Positions 44,215 through 53,101 of a stretch of DNA of 64,000 bases are shown here, piece by piece. The translations under genes and the position numbers were made by a program. Source of the DNA: Clostridiales bacterium 1_7_47FAA (lineage in GTDB: Bacteria; Bacillota; Clostridia; Lachnospirales; Lachnospiraceae); the NCBI GenBank assembly GCA_000155435.1, contig DS990261.1:180750-244749 (forward strand), written 5' to 3'. The notes beneath the pieces were generated by a model, which saw only the letters and a program-made list of their open reading frames with translations, was not told where the DNA came from and made no database searches. The stretch's first letter is position 1, and the number at the start of each line of letters is the position of its first letter.

Positions 44215-45585
44215 ATGAGGAAAAATTTTGTAAAGCGCACATCGGCCCTGGCATTAGCTGCATTCATGGCAGCATCAGCCGCAGGCTGTTCATCGGGAGG
44301 CAGCAGCCAGACCACGGCAGCGCCGGACACAACGGCCCAGGCAGCTGCATCCGGAGGGGAGACACAGGCAGGTGAGGACAAGGAAGGAACAGAAGCCACA
44401 GGTGAGCAGGTTACCATACGTCTGGTACACTATATGGGCGAACAGGCCAAGAGGGATGCGCTGGACGCAATGTTGAGCGCATTCAACGAGGCCCATCCTG
44501 AGATCCATGTGGATGTGGAGGTGGTTGCATCCTCATCCTATATTGCAACTTATAAAAATTATATTGCAGCGGGGGAGGCGCCGGACATCATGTTCGGAAA
44601 ACCCCAGACCATGCAGGAGTTTGTGGACGGCGGATACTTCATGGACCTTAAGGATGAGGAGTGTATGACCAATGTGCTGCCCATGCTGGTGGATGAGTGT
44701 ACGGTGAACGGCGGCGTATACGGCTTCCCCATTGATGCGCAGGTAAAGGCAACCTTCTATAATAAGAAAATGTTTGAGGAGGCAGGGGTGGAGGTGCCCA
44801 CTACCAAGGCGGATTTCTTCAAGGTATGTGATACATTCATGGACAAGGGGGTTTATCCCATGGTCCATCCCTACAACTTCATACACGGCGTGTTCCATGA
44901 ACTGGATTCCTTCTTTACCAGCATGGCAGCGGGTACGGGCAATGAGAATGTGTGGATTGATTCACAGAACGGCGTAAAGGATTTATCCGGCAACCCAACG
45001 GTAGTGGAAGCCATGGAGATGTTCTCAAAGTTTGCCTCCTATAAAGATGCAGGGGATACGGCGGTTGACCAGACCCAGGGCATCCAGAACTTCGCGGCAG
45101 GCCAGAGGCCCATGTACATGAACGGCGGATGGCTGATGGGGGATGTGATTGCTGCAAACCCGGACGGGGATTTCGGTATGTTCCCCACGCCATGGTCTGA
45201 TAATCCGGAGGAAAACAAGCTTTGGATCGGCATTGATGATGTGTTTGTGGTTTCCCAGCAGACCGAGCATAAGGATGAGGTCATGACACTGCTTAACTTC
45301 TTTGCCAGTGAGGAAAGCTCCAAGACCTGGATGGGCACTGCCAAACTGATGACCAGCAACGTCACGGTTCCGACAGATGATGCCGATGCGTTCATCAAGG
45401 AAATAAAGAACTATATTGACAACGACATGATTGTATCCAAGAGCCTGGTGCCGGATTATACTTCTGAGTATTCCACTGCGTTCCGCACCAAACTGCAGGA
45501 ATTTGTCACACTGGACGACAGCCAGAGGGATGTGACAAAGCTGCTTAAAGATATTGATGATGAGATAGGGTCCATCCGGCAGTAG
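44215..45585 (+). CDS. ABC transporter sugar-binding lipoprotein (second set)
   Basis: A 456-residue family-1 solute-binding protein with a lipoprotein signal (AAFMAASAAGC, Cys near residue 25) and an Ala/Thr/Glu-rich linker, then EQVTIRLVHYMGEQAKRDAL. It is the first gene of the second sugar importer operon and likely captures an oligosaccharide for the permeases downstream. AAGAGGAGG precedes the start. Confidence 0.9.
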   Translation: MRKNFVKRTSALALAAFMAASAAGCSSGGSSQTTAAPDTTAQAAASGGETQAGEDKEGTEATGEQVTIRLVHYMGEQAKRDALDAMLSAFNEAHPEIHVDVEVVASSSYIATYKNYIAAGEAPDIMFGKPQTMQEFVDGGYFMDLKDEECMTNVLPMLVDECTVNGGVYGFPIDAQVKATFYNKKMFEEAGVEVPTTKADFFKVCDTFMDKGVYPMVHPYNFIHGVFHELDSFFTSMAAGTGNENVWIDSQNGVKDLSGNPTVVEAMEMFSKFASYKDAGDTAVDQTQGIQNFAAGQRPMYMNGGWLMGDVIAANPDGDFGMFPTPWSDNPEENKLWIGIDDVFVVSQQTEHKDEVMTLLNFFASEESSKTWMGTAKLMTSNVTVPTDDADAFIKEIKNYIDNDMIVSKSLVPDYTSEYSTAFRTKLQEFVTLDDSQRDVTKLLKDIDDEIGSIRQ

Positions 45586-45647
45586 TTTTTCAACTTCATA
45601 TAGACCGGTGGGTTGTCAATGACAGGTAACACGCTGGTACGGAAGTC

Positions 45648-45676
45648 CAGGGAGGTCCGGTTGCCGGGCCTCCCTG
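45648..45676 (+). terminator. Hairpin between binding-protein and permease genes (second set)
   Basis: CAGGGAGGTCCGG (45648-45660) pairs with CCGGGCCTCCCTG (45664-45676) around TTG. No T-run follows, so it more likely protects the upstream mRNA or attenuates than fully terminates. It mirrors the hairpin at 36994 in the first ABC operon. Confidence 0.6.
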
Positions 45677-45703
45677 ATACACTATAGTGAAATGGAGGAA
45701 AGA

Positions 45704-46558
45704 ATGAACCATAAGACGAAAAAAAGGTTTCAGGAATTTACATTCATATTGCCGGCCTTAATCATGTTTTCCATTTTCGTGGCCTATCCCTTTTTGCAGG
45801 GGTTTCCCATATCATTTACAAAGTGGGATGGCATGAGTCCGGGTAAGACATTCGTAGGTATGAGCAATTACCTGAGGATCTTTAAGGATGGGAATGTCAT
45901 CAATGCCACAAAGAATACCCTTGTATTCACAGCCGTGACCATGGTAGGCTCCAATCTTTTAGGCCTCTTGTTTGCCCTGATGATATCCAGGGTATCAAAG
46001 CTGAATAATGTGCTCAGGACCTGTATCTTTGTACCCTACTGTCTCAGCCTGGTACTGTCATCCTACATATGGAGGTATGTGTACAGCGATGTCTTCTATG
46101 ATATTTTCGGAGTCCCCAGTCCTTTAGGAAGCACCACCTGGGTCATGCTGGGCCTGGCCGTGATTTCCGTGTGGAGGGATGCCGGTTACTGCATGGTGGT
46201 GTATATTGCGGCCATACAGGGCGTTTCCACGGATTACTATGAGGCGGCTGACTTAGAAGGGGCCACGGGCTGGCAGAAATTTAAGGATATAACATTTCCC
46301 ATGATTGCTCCGGCGGTCACCACTAACTTTACCCTGCTCCTGGCATGGGGCATGAAGGTGTTTGATTATCCCATGGCGGCAACGGCGGGCGGCCCGGGAC
46401 GGGCTTCGGAGACAGTTGCCATGCTGATCTATAATAACCTGTTTACATACTTCCGGGCTGGCTACGGACAGGCCATTGCAGTGGTGTTCACCATTGCCAT
46501 ATTTGCCGTGAGTACCATTGTGTCCAGGACCCTGAGGGCCAGGGAGGTGGAAATATAA
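45704..46558 (+). CDS. Sugar ABC transporter permease, MalF type (second set)
   Basis: A 284-residue six-helix permease with EAA loop TDYYEAADLEGATGWQKFKD. ATG at 45704 is chosen over 45692 because GGAGG lies between them. Its stop overlaps the next start by one base (TAATG), which indicates coupled translation. Confidence 0.9.
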   Translation: MNHKTKKRFQEFTFILPALIMFSIFVAYPFLQGFPISFTKWDGMSPGKTFVGMSNYLRIFKDGNVINATKNTLVFTAVTMVGSNLLGLLFALMISRVSKLNNVLRTCIFVPYCLSLVLSSYIWRYVYSDVFYDIFGVPSPLGSTTWVMLGLAVISVWRDAGYCMVVYIAAIQGVSTDYYEAADLEGATGWQKFKDITFPMIAPAVTTNFTLLLAWGMKVFDYPMAATAGGPGRASETVAMLIYNNLFTYFRAGYGQAIAVVFTIAIFAVSTIVSRTLRAREVEI

Positions 46559-47382
46559 TGAAACAAACCGTAAAAGACAGGCTGTTCCTGGTTTTCAAGC
46601 TGGCTGTTACCTTATTTGTCATCAGCCCGTTTTACATTGCAATCATCTATTCTGTTAAGTCCAAGCCTGAGATGGTAAGCAACCGGCTGGCATTTCCAAA
46701 GGTAATCCATTGGGACAATTTTACAAGGGCCGTGGAAACCTCGGGGTTTGGGCTGGCCATGAAAAACAGCCTTGTGACCACGGTGGCGTCCGTGCTGGTC
46801 ATCACATTAATCTGCACCATGTCGGCTTATATGATTGCAAGAAAGAATAACCGGCTTTACAATACCATTTATTACATTTTTGTGGGAGCCATGATCATTC
46901 CCTTCCAGTCCATCATGACGCCTCTGTATATTGATATGACAAAATGGGGGCTGCTCAACACACTCCATGGATTCATCATGGCTAAGATAGGGTTTCAGAT
47001 TGCATTTACAGTGCTGCTGGTATCGGGATTCGTAAAGAGTATACCCAGGGAGCTGGAGGAGGCCGCGGCCATTGACGGAGCCGGTCTTTATTCCATATTT
47101 TTCAGGATCGTGTTCCCGCTGATGAAGCCCATCATCCTTACATCCGTGGTACTGAACACCCTGAATGTGTGGAATGATTTCCAGATGTCCCTGACCCTTC
47201 TTCAGAAAAAGGCGGTCCGCAATGTACCCCTGACCCAGTATTTCTTTTTTGGTGAGAACAGCATTGAACTGGGGCTGGCATTTGCCCTGTTCATCCTGTC
47301 CATGATTCCCATACTGATCCTGTACCTGAGCCTGCAGAAATATATTATCGGCGGCATTACATCCGGGGCAGTGAAGGGATGA
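46558..47382 (+). CDS. Sugar ABC transporter permease, MalG type (second set)
   Basis: A 274-residue six-helix permease with EAA loop RELEEAAAIDGAGLYSIFFR and the family C-terminus GGITSGAVKG. It forms the channel with the preceding permease. No ATPase gene is present in the operon. Confidence 0.9.
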   Translation: MKQTVKDRLFLVFKLAVTLFVISPFYIAIIYSVKSKPEMVSNRLAFPKVIHWDNFTRAVETSGFGLAMKNSLVTTVASVLVITLICTMSAYMIARKNNRLYNTIYYIFVGAMIIPFQSIMTPLYIDMTKWGLLNTLHGFIMAKIGFQIAFTVLLVSGFVKSIPRELEEAAAIDGAGLYSIFFRIVFPLMKPIILTSVVLNTLNVWNDFQMSLTLLQKKAVRNVPLTQYFFFGENSIELGLAFALFILSMIPILILYLSLQKYIIGGITSGAVKG

Positions 47383-47494
47383 TCATGCCTGTTTGAAAGC
47401 CCCCGCACGCGTTGACAGGATGAAGGCCGGTTGGTATATTGGGAAAATAAAAGCGGGTCCCGACAGGTGTTCCCGCAGAAGCGGAGGTACGGGG

Positions 47495-49270
47495 ATGGAA
47501 CAGCCGGGGAACAGGATACATTTCAGGAAGACATTATATTGTAAAATGATTGTGGTCACCCTTCTGCTGGGGATCACGTTCTTTATTGCCCTGCTGTGGA
47601 TATATAAAGCCAGCTGCAGCCGGTTTGAGGAAGAACTGACCTATCATTCGGATACGCTCACAGGACAGATATGCCAGAACGTGGACATTACCTTAAAGGA
47701 ACTGGCAGAGAAGACCGTTCCGCTGACAGCCACCAACGAGCGGTTCGGCGCCCTGCTCAGCGGGGTGAGGGAGGAGGATAAGGGAAAGGAGATTCCTTTC
47801 CAGCGCCTGAGGATCCGGAACCATCTGGAAGAAATGCTGAGCATAAATGATGATATCAACTGGATTGCGGTGATTGACAGGAGGAATGAGGTTTATATGG
47901 CATACCGTGATTCCAGGCCCAAGAGCGCTGTGCCCGGAAGCATCGAGCTTCTTTCCCTGTACATGGATAACAAGGAAAACCTTTCGGACAGGCCCGGCAA
48001 TATTGTGTGGCTTACAAGTGCCAATGAGGATGGGATCGTGCTGATGCGCAGCCTCTTTGACACCAATACCATGCAGTTCTGCGGATACATTGCAGCCGAG
48101 GTGAAGAACAAATCCCTGAAAGCCATATTTGAACACATTGACAGCAGTAAAGTGGGAAGCTTCACCCTCTATGACAGGAATGGGATTCCCATATATTCAA
48201 CGGATCCTTCCTATGGACAGGGAACCTGGTCCGGGGAAGACCTGCCAAATACGGAGCAGTCCTCCCAGGGACGCCAGCGCAGCTATCTTTACGCTGAATA
48301 CCCCATTAACAGGGGGAAGCTGAAGATTGCCCATGTCATTGACATGACGGAAAAGAACAAGCGGTTTTCAGACCTTTTATATCTTATATCGGGAATCGGG
48401 CTGCTTGTATTCCTGGTAATCATCATTTCCCTTTGGCTTATGTTCGGGAATATGGCAAAGAACCTGAAAATACTTCTGGAAAATATACACCGGGTATCCA
48501 AGGGGGACTTTGAACTGGAGCCTACCTTGTTCCGCAAAGGGGATGAGATGGATGTGCTTGCATTTAATATCCAGGAAATGTCAGGCAGGATTAAGGCATT
48601 GATGGACCAGGTAGTGCGTGATAAGGAGATACAGCAGCAGAACCAGTACCAGCTGCTGGAATTCCGCTATCATGAGCTACAGTCCCAGGTCAACCCGCAT
48701 TTCCTGTTTAACATCCTGCAGTCCATTAACGGGATTGCGCAGATTAACGGGGACAGGCAGGTCAGCAGGCTGATATGCATGCTGTCCAAGTTCTTCCGGG
48801 GAAACCTGGAGCGCAGGAATGTTTCATGCCAGCTCAGGGAAGAGCTGGAGTATTCCAAGAACTATCTGGAACTGTATAAGGATATATATCCTGACAGGCT
48901 GGACATTGAATGGGATGTGGATGAACGTTTCCTTGATGTGGGGATACCTACCTATATTTTGCAGCCCATTGTTGAAAACTCCCTGGTCCATGGCATGGAG
49001 CCGATGATTGGGACCTGTACCATCCGGATTCGGATCCGGGAGCAGGGGGGCTGCCTTGTCATCTCTGTATGGGATGACGGCCAGGGAATCACACCCGAAA
49101 AACTGAAACAGTTGATGGCCGGGACGGGTGAGTCCAGGCATATAGGGATACGGAATGTGCAGGACCGTATCCAGATGCTTTACGGAAAGGAATATGGACT
49201 TACCATCCGGTCAGAATACCACGAATATACGGAAGTCAGGCTCAGGCTGCCGCTGAGGTGTGGATCATGA
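47495..49270 (+). CDS. YesM-type sensor histidine kinase (second system)
   Basis: The 591-residue kinase has a first helix near residues 18-40, a long extracytoplasmic sensor, a second helix near 290-312, a HAMP segment, and a His_kinase motif SQVNPHFLFNILQSINGIAQ. Its ATP-binding motifs are LQPIVENSLVHGME and WDDGQGI. The ATG at 47495 follows GGAGGT. Longer in-frame starts at 47393 or 47420 would add a basic tail without good ribosome sites. It is 113 bp after the permeases, so it probably senses their sugar. Confidence 0.85.
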   Translation: MEQPGNRIHFRKTLYCKMIVVTLLLGITFFIALLWIYKASCSRFEEELTYHSDTLTGQICQNVDITLKELAEKTVPLTATNERFGALLSGVREEDKGKEIPFQRLRIRNHLEEMLSINDDINWIAVIDRRNEVYMAYRDSRPKSAVPGSIELLSLYMDNKENLSDRPGNIVWLTSANEDGIVLMRSLFDTNTMQFCGYIAAEVKNKSLKAIFEHIDSSKVGSFTLYDRNGIPIYSTDPSYGQGTWSGEDLPNTEQSSQGRQRSYLYAEYPINRGKLKIAHVIDMTEKNKRFSDLLYLISGIGLLVFLVIIISLWLMFGNMAKNLKILLENIHRVSKGDFELEPTLFRKGDEMDVLAFNIQEMSGRIKALMDQVVRDKEIQQQNQYQLLEFRYHELQSQVNPHFLFNILQSINGIAQINGDRQVSRLICMLSKFFRGNLERRNVSCQLREELEYSKNYLELYKDIYPDRLDIEWDVDERFLDVGIPTYILQPIVENSLVHGMEPMIGTCTIRIRIREQGGCLVISVWDDGQGITPEKLKQLMAGTGESRHIGIRNVQDRIQMLYGKEYGLTIRSEYHEYTEVRLRLPLRCGS

Positions 49271-49319
49271 CCGGATTTTACCAGCGGTACACACTGAGGC
49301 GGGAAAGGGGGGAAGAAGG

Positions 49320-50129
49320 ATGTATTCAGTCGTAATCATAGACGACAATAAGATTGCAGTGGAGGCAATTGCCAAATCCACGGACTGGGAAAAATGCGGC
49401 TGCCGCGTGGCCGGGACGGCATATGATGGGATTGCGGGACTGGAGCTGATCCACGATGTGGCGCCGGACATTGTGATAATTGACATACAGATGCCTGGCT
49501 TTAACGGGCTGGATGTGATTAAGAAGATTAAGGGGGCCAGAAAGGATACCCAGTTCATCATCATTTCCGGGTACAGCCAGTTTGAATATGCCCAGCAGGC
49601 CATACGTTATGGGGTATGCGACTATCTTCTGAAGCCTATCATGACAGAGGAAATGGAGCAGGCGCTTATGCATGTGGCAGACGCGCTGCGCAAGAAAGAG
49701 GCGGAGTCGGTACCCGCCCATATGGACAGCCTGGAGGCACGGCTTTATGCAATCCGTTCCGGCAGGCAAGGCTACTCATCCATGGTTTCCCAGGCAATCA
49801 GCTATGTGGACCGGAATATCAACCGCAATATCTCGCTCAGTGACGTATGCGACGAGCTGCTGGTATCCATGTCACATTTCAGTAAATGCTTCAAAAAGGA
49901 AACAGGGGCAGGATTTTCCTCCTATGTCACCATGATGAAGATGGAAAATGCCCGTATCCTGCTTAGGAATCCCAAGAACAGGGTTAATGAAGTCGCCCGC
50001 ATGCTTGGGTACAGTGATTACGCATATTTTTTCCAGGTTTTTAAGAAGCAGTTTGGCTATGCGCCCAGCGATATAAAATTCAATGTAAAAAAGGAGGGCA
50101 AGAAAAATGATTCAGATGCCGGAGAATAA
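49320..50129 (+). CDS. AraC-type response regulator (second system)
   Basis: A 269-residue YesN-type regulator: receiver domain YSVVIIDDNKIAVEAIAKST, phospho-Asp in IVIIDIQMPGFNG, YLLKPI, then an AraC domain (CDELLVSMSHFSKCFKKETG and GYSDYAYFFQVFKKQFGYAP). ATG at 49320 after GGGGGAAGAAGG. It probably activates the adjacent importer operon. Its last 23 bases overlap the esterase gene. Confidence 0.9.
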   Translation: MYSVVIIDDNKIAVEAIAKSTDWEKCGCRVAGTAYDGIAGLELIHDVAPDIVIIDIQMPGFNGLDVIKKIKGARKDTQFIIISGYSQFEYAQQAIRYGVCDYLLKPIMTEEMEQALMHVADALRKKEAESVPAHMDSLEARLYAIRSGRQGYSSMVSQAISYVDRNINRNISLSDVCDELLVSMSHFSKCFKKETGAGFSSYVTMMKMENARILLRNPKNRVNEVARMLGYSDYAYFFQVFKKQFGYAPSDIKFNVKKEGKKNDSDAGE

Positions 50130-51234
50130 AAGGAATGTGCCGCAGGTCCTCACCTGTCTGGATGGCACGGATGTTAAGGACAGCAGGACATGGTTTGAAA
50201 AACGCAGGCCGGAAATCCTGGAACTGTTCCAACGTGAGGAGTATGGACGTTTGCCGGACATGGGTGATGTGGAAATAAAAATCCGGGTGGCGGATTCCAG
50301 GCAGGGAGCGGAAATCATGGAGGGCCGGGCGCTGCGCCGGACAGTGGAAGTGGAGGCCATCCGGGGAGGGAACCATTTTAGTTTTAATTTTGTTGTGTTC
50401 ATCCCGGTGGGACAAAGCCGGCCGGTACCGGCATTCATAACAATCTGCAACCGCGGGATCAGGGACAGCGACCCTGCCAGGCATTTCCTCAGTCCGTTCT
50501 ATCCTGCGGAGACAATCATATCCAGGGGATATGCCTGCGCGGCCTTCCGCACCCAGGAGGTTGCGCCGGATTATGATGAGGGATTTGGTACCTGTTTCCA
50601 CAGGCTGTTCCCGGAATACAGGGAGGACCGGCCTGCCGATGCATGGGGCGCCATAACCGCGTGGGCCTGGGCTGCCAGCCGGATTATGGATTACTTTGAA
50701 ATAGACCCGCTGATTGATGAGAAGAGGGTGGCCGTGGCAGGACACTCCAGGGGCGGCAAGACAGCCCTGTGGTGCACGGCAATGGACAGGCGTTTTGCCA
50801 TGGCTGTCAGCAGCTGTGCAGGAAACAGCGGGGACGCCATTGCGCGGGGATCCAGGGGCGAACGGATTAAGGACATTGCGGTCCGCTTCCCCTATTGGTT
50901 CTGCCCTAATTACCAGAAGTATAAGGACAATGAGGAAGCGCTTCCCTTTGACCAGCACATGCTGCTGGCCCTCATTGCCCCCAGGCTGGTATATACCACA
51001 TCCAAGACATTTGACAGCTGGGCGGACCCGGAAGGCCAGTTTGAATCCTGTGTACAGGCAGACCCGGTCTACCAGCTTCTTGGCGTGCCGGGGATGGCTG
51101 AGAGGGAAATGCCCCTTCCGGAGCATCCGCTCCATGAGGGCAGGATTGGGCATCACCGTAAGACCGGGAATCATGATATGGATGAGTATGACTGGAACTG
51201 TTTTATGGATTTTGCAGATAGACATATGAAGTGA
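50107..51234 (+). CDS. CE15-like glucuronoyl esterase
   Basis: The 375-residue alpha/beta hydrolase contains GHSRGGKTALW with nucleophile Ser214, matching the G-x-S-R-x-G-K motif of carbohydrate esterase family 15, and a late His in GNHDMDEYDW. CE15 enzymes cleave ester links between lignin or alcohols and 4-O-methyl-glucuronate on xylan. No signal peptide is present, so it acts inside the cell on an imported esterified oligosaccharide. The location behind an importer and two-component system supports hemicellulose use. A related acetyl-xylan-esterase-like hydrolase is the alternative. AAGGAGGG precedes the start. Confidence 0.75.
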   Translation: MIQMPENKRNVPQVLTCLDGTDVKDSRTWFEKRRPEILELFQREEYGRLPDMGDVEIKIRVADSRQGAEIMEGRALRRTVEVEAIRGGNHFSFNFVVFIPVGQSRPVPAFITICNRGIRDSDPARHFLSPFYPAETIISRGYACAAFRTQEVAPDYDEGFGTCFHRLFPEYREDRPADAWGAITAWAWAASRIMDYFEIDPLIDEKRVAVAGHSRGGKTALWCTAMDRRFAMAVSSCAGNSGDAIARGSRGERIKDIAVRFPYWFCPNYQKYKDNEEALPFDQHMLLALIAPRLVYTTSKTFDSWADPEGQFESCVQADPVYQLLGVPGMAEREMPLPEHPLHEGRIGHHRKTGNHDMDEYDWNCFMDFADRHMK

Positions 51235-51380
51235 TAAGGGCTGGTGTGCGGTTACGGGCCGGATGCAGAAGGCATTTACCGCCAGGTGAAAGTATTCCTG
51301 TGAAACTGTAAAGTTTCCGCTATCTGGTACGATAATATAAATAACAGGAATTTACTATCGGCCAAGAGGGAGGATACAGG

Positions 51381-52175
51381 ATGAGGATACAGTTCAGTGC
51401 GGGCCAGCCCCGCAATACGGTCATCAATGCTGCGAGGGTCAACGCATCCTTTGCAAAAAGAGGGGCTGCCGGCAGCAGGGAAAGTCAGGGGAACAGGGCC
51501 AGGAAGGACCGCCTTACGCTCTCGCCCCAGGGGAAGCTGATGAGCATGATAGACAACCTGACAAAGCAGAAGCAGTCCATCATGGACCGGAAAAACAGCC
51601 TGATTGAGGAGACGCTTAAAAACGGCGGGAAGGTGGAGGATATTAAGGACCAGCTGAAAAATTATGGCAGGCAGCTGGCTGATATCGATAAGCAGATTAC
51701 GGGACTCTATGCCCAGCAGGCCAAAGAGGCCGCAGGACAGGAGGATAAGAAAAAGTCAGGAAAATCCCATGCCGCCAGGACGGAAGAACAGGCCGAGACA
51801 GAATATCTGAGCAATCTGGCCAACCTGTCGGACGGAATAAAGCATGCGGAGACGGTTTCCTCGGTGAAAAACCGTGTTGAGGGAGAGATTCATGTAAAGG
51901 AAGCTGAGCTTGGCATGGGTGAACTTCATGTGGATGTGCTGTCCGGCAAGGGAGAGGGTGTCACGGTCAAGGACATGATTGATAATGAGATGGGCGCCCT
52001 GGAAAGAAAGGAAAAGGAGATTGCCGGGTTAAGGGACCAGGCGGACCAGCTGGCTGAAAGCCAGGGCAGGGAACTGAAGGAGTCTGTGGATGAACTGAAG
52101 GAGAGCAAAGAGGACGCCAGCCACGCGGATGAGGAGGAACCGTCCAAGGGGATGCTGACGGAAGGACAGGAATAA
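51381..52175 (+). CDS. Hypothetical coiled-coil protein
   Basis: This 264-residue, highly charged protein is unrecognised. Residues about 50-115 (NLTKQKQSIMDRKNSLIEET and KDQLKNYGRQLADIDKQI) and 205-250 (GALERKEKEIAGLRDQADQL) look like coiled coils, and the C-terminus is acidic. No signal peptide, membrane segment or catalytic motif is visible. A strong terminator follows immediately, so it is a stand-alone transcript. GAGGGAGG precedes the start. Confidence 0.65.
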   Translation: MRIQFSAGQPRNTVINAARVNASFAKRGAAGSRESQGNRARKDRLTLSPQGKLMSMIDNLTKQKQSIMDRKNSLIEETLKNGGKVEDIKDQLKNYGRQLADIDKQITGLYAQQAKEAAGQEDKKKSGKSHAARTEEQAETEYLSNLANLSDGIKHAETVSSVKNRVEGEIHVKEAELGMGELHVDVLSGKGEGVTVKDMIDNEMGALERKEKEIAGLRDQADQLAESQGRELKESVDELKESKEDASHADEEEPSKGMLTEGQE

Positions 52176-52183
52176 GGTTATCA

Positions 52184-52260
52184 ATAAAAGGGCTGATGCA
52201 AAGAGACTGCCGGGGGTGATGAAAATCCAGGCGGATCCGTCTTTTTGCCAGCCCTTTTAT
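52184..52260. terminator. Strong hairpin terminator after the coiled-coil gene
   Basis: The arm from 52184 (ATAAAAGGGCTG and on to AGAC at 52206) pairs with the arm ending at 52260 (GTCTTTTTGCCAGCCC and on). The right arm continues into a short tandem repeat, CAGCC-TTTTATG-YGT, at 52249-52284. Confidence 0.75.
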
Positions 52261-52335
52261 GTGTCAGCCTTTTATGCGTCAGCCCTAAGGAATCCACCAG
52301 AGGTACCCCCTTAGGACTAAGCACGCCACACTATA

Positions 52336-52501
52336 CTAGAGCCTGTTTGAAAATTCATTCCCGCCGTCTGCACGTCCCACTTCGCGGTATATTTGGCCCC
52401 GATTCAGTCAGCGTAGCCCGCTACGCCTCCATCATCGGGACCAAATCTCCCACAAAGTGGGACGCACAGCCGACGGAAAGCAATTTTCAAACACGCTCTA
52501 G
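52336..52501. mobile_element. 166-bp palindromic MITE-like element
   Basis: Terminal inverted repeats CTAGAGCCTGTTTGAAAATT at 52336 and its 19-of-20 complement ending at 52501 enclose a nearly full-length palindrome (CGTCCCACTT near 52371 with its complement near 52455; centre GCGTAG-CC-CGCTACGC at 52411-52427). There is no coding capacity. It resembles a non-autonomous fold-back element. Its right end supplies the last codons and stop of the aldolase gene on the minus strand. Confidence 0.8.
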
Positions 52502-53086
52502 CCCGGCCCTATACAGTTCCCAGGCAATCCGCGCGCTTTCCTCCAATTCTTCCAGACAATAGAATGCATCCATGACTGTTTTGCCGGGAACCACTGGTCC
52601 GTGGTTTTTCAGCAGATAGCCGTCGCTGTCACTGACCCGCTCACGGAATGCTGAGAAAAGGGCTTCGGAGCCAGGCTTTTCATAGGGAACCAGGCCCACG
52701 GTCCCCAGCTTCATTTTCAGATAGGGTGTGTGGTCCGGTATGCAGTCCTGCTCTGATTGGGCAGGGACAAAGCTCCAGAGCACGGAGTAGGTGCTGTGGG
52801 TGTGGATGACCGCGCCTATGTCCGAGGATTTCCCATAGAGCGCCAGATGAAGGGGCCACTCCTTGCTGGGCTTTTTGTCCGATACAGATGTGCCGTCCAT
52901 TCTGACAGCCGTGAAATCTTCCCTGCGCATGGTGCCGAAACAGGAGCCGCTGGCGCTGATATAGACCAGGTCATTGTGCCTGAAGCTCATGTTAGCGGAA
53001 GAACCAGCAGTCTTTCCCCGTTCAAACAGGCTGTGGGCAGCCCATACCGCTGAATCCAGCTTTTCTTGTAATATTAAGTCTTCCAT
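52487..53086 (-). CDS. otnC: Class II aldolase/adducin-family protein, OtnC-like
   Basis: A 199-residue class II aldolase. GKTAGSSANMSFR is the phosphate-binding region, IHTHSTYSVLWSF holds two zinc His residues, and LLKNHGPVVPG the third. Beside an OtnK-like kinase it most likely decarboxylates 3-oxo-tetronate 4-phosphate to dihydroxyacetone phosphate. L-fuculose-phosphate aldolase is the alternative by family. The final residues L-E-R-V and the TGA lie inside the palindromic element at 52336-52501, so the original C-terminus has been replaced or trimmed. It starts 15 bp after the kinase stop. Confidence 0.75.
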   Translation of the reverse strand: MEDLILQEKLDSAVWAAHSLFERGKTAGSSANMSFRHNDLVYISASGSCFGTMRREDFTAVRMDGTSVSDKKPSKEWPLHLALYGKSSDIGAVIHTHSTYSVLWSFVPAQSEQDCIPDHTPYLKMKLGTVGLVPYEKPGSEALFSAFRERVSDSDGYLLKNHGPVVPGKTVMDAFYCLEELEESARIAWELYRAGLERV

Positions 53087-53101
53087 GATTGCCTCCCTGT
53101 A

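Noticed and set aside
51235-51380. RNA gene or riboswitch in the gap before the coiled-coil gene
   Set aside because: No conserved stem pattern or T-run was found.
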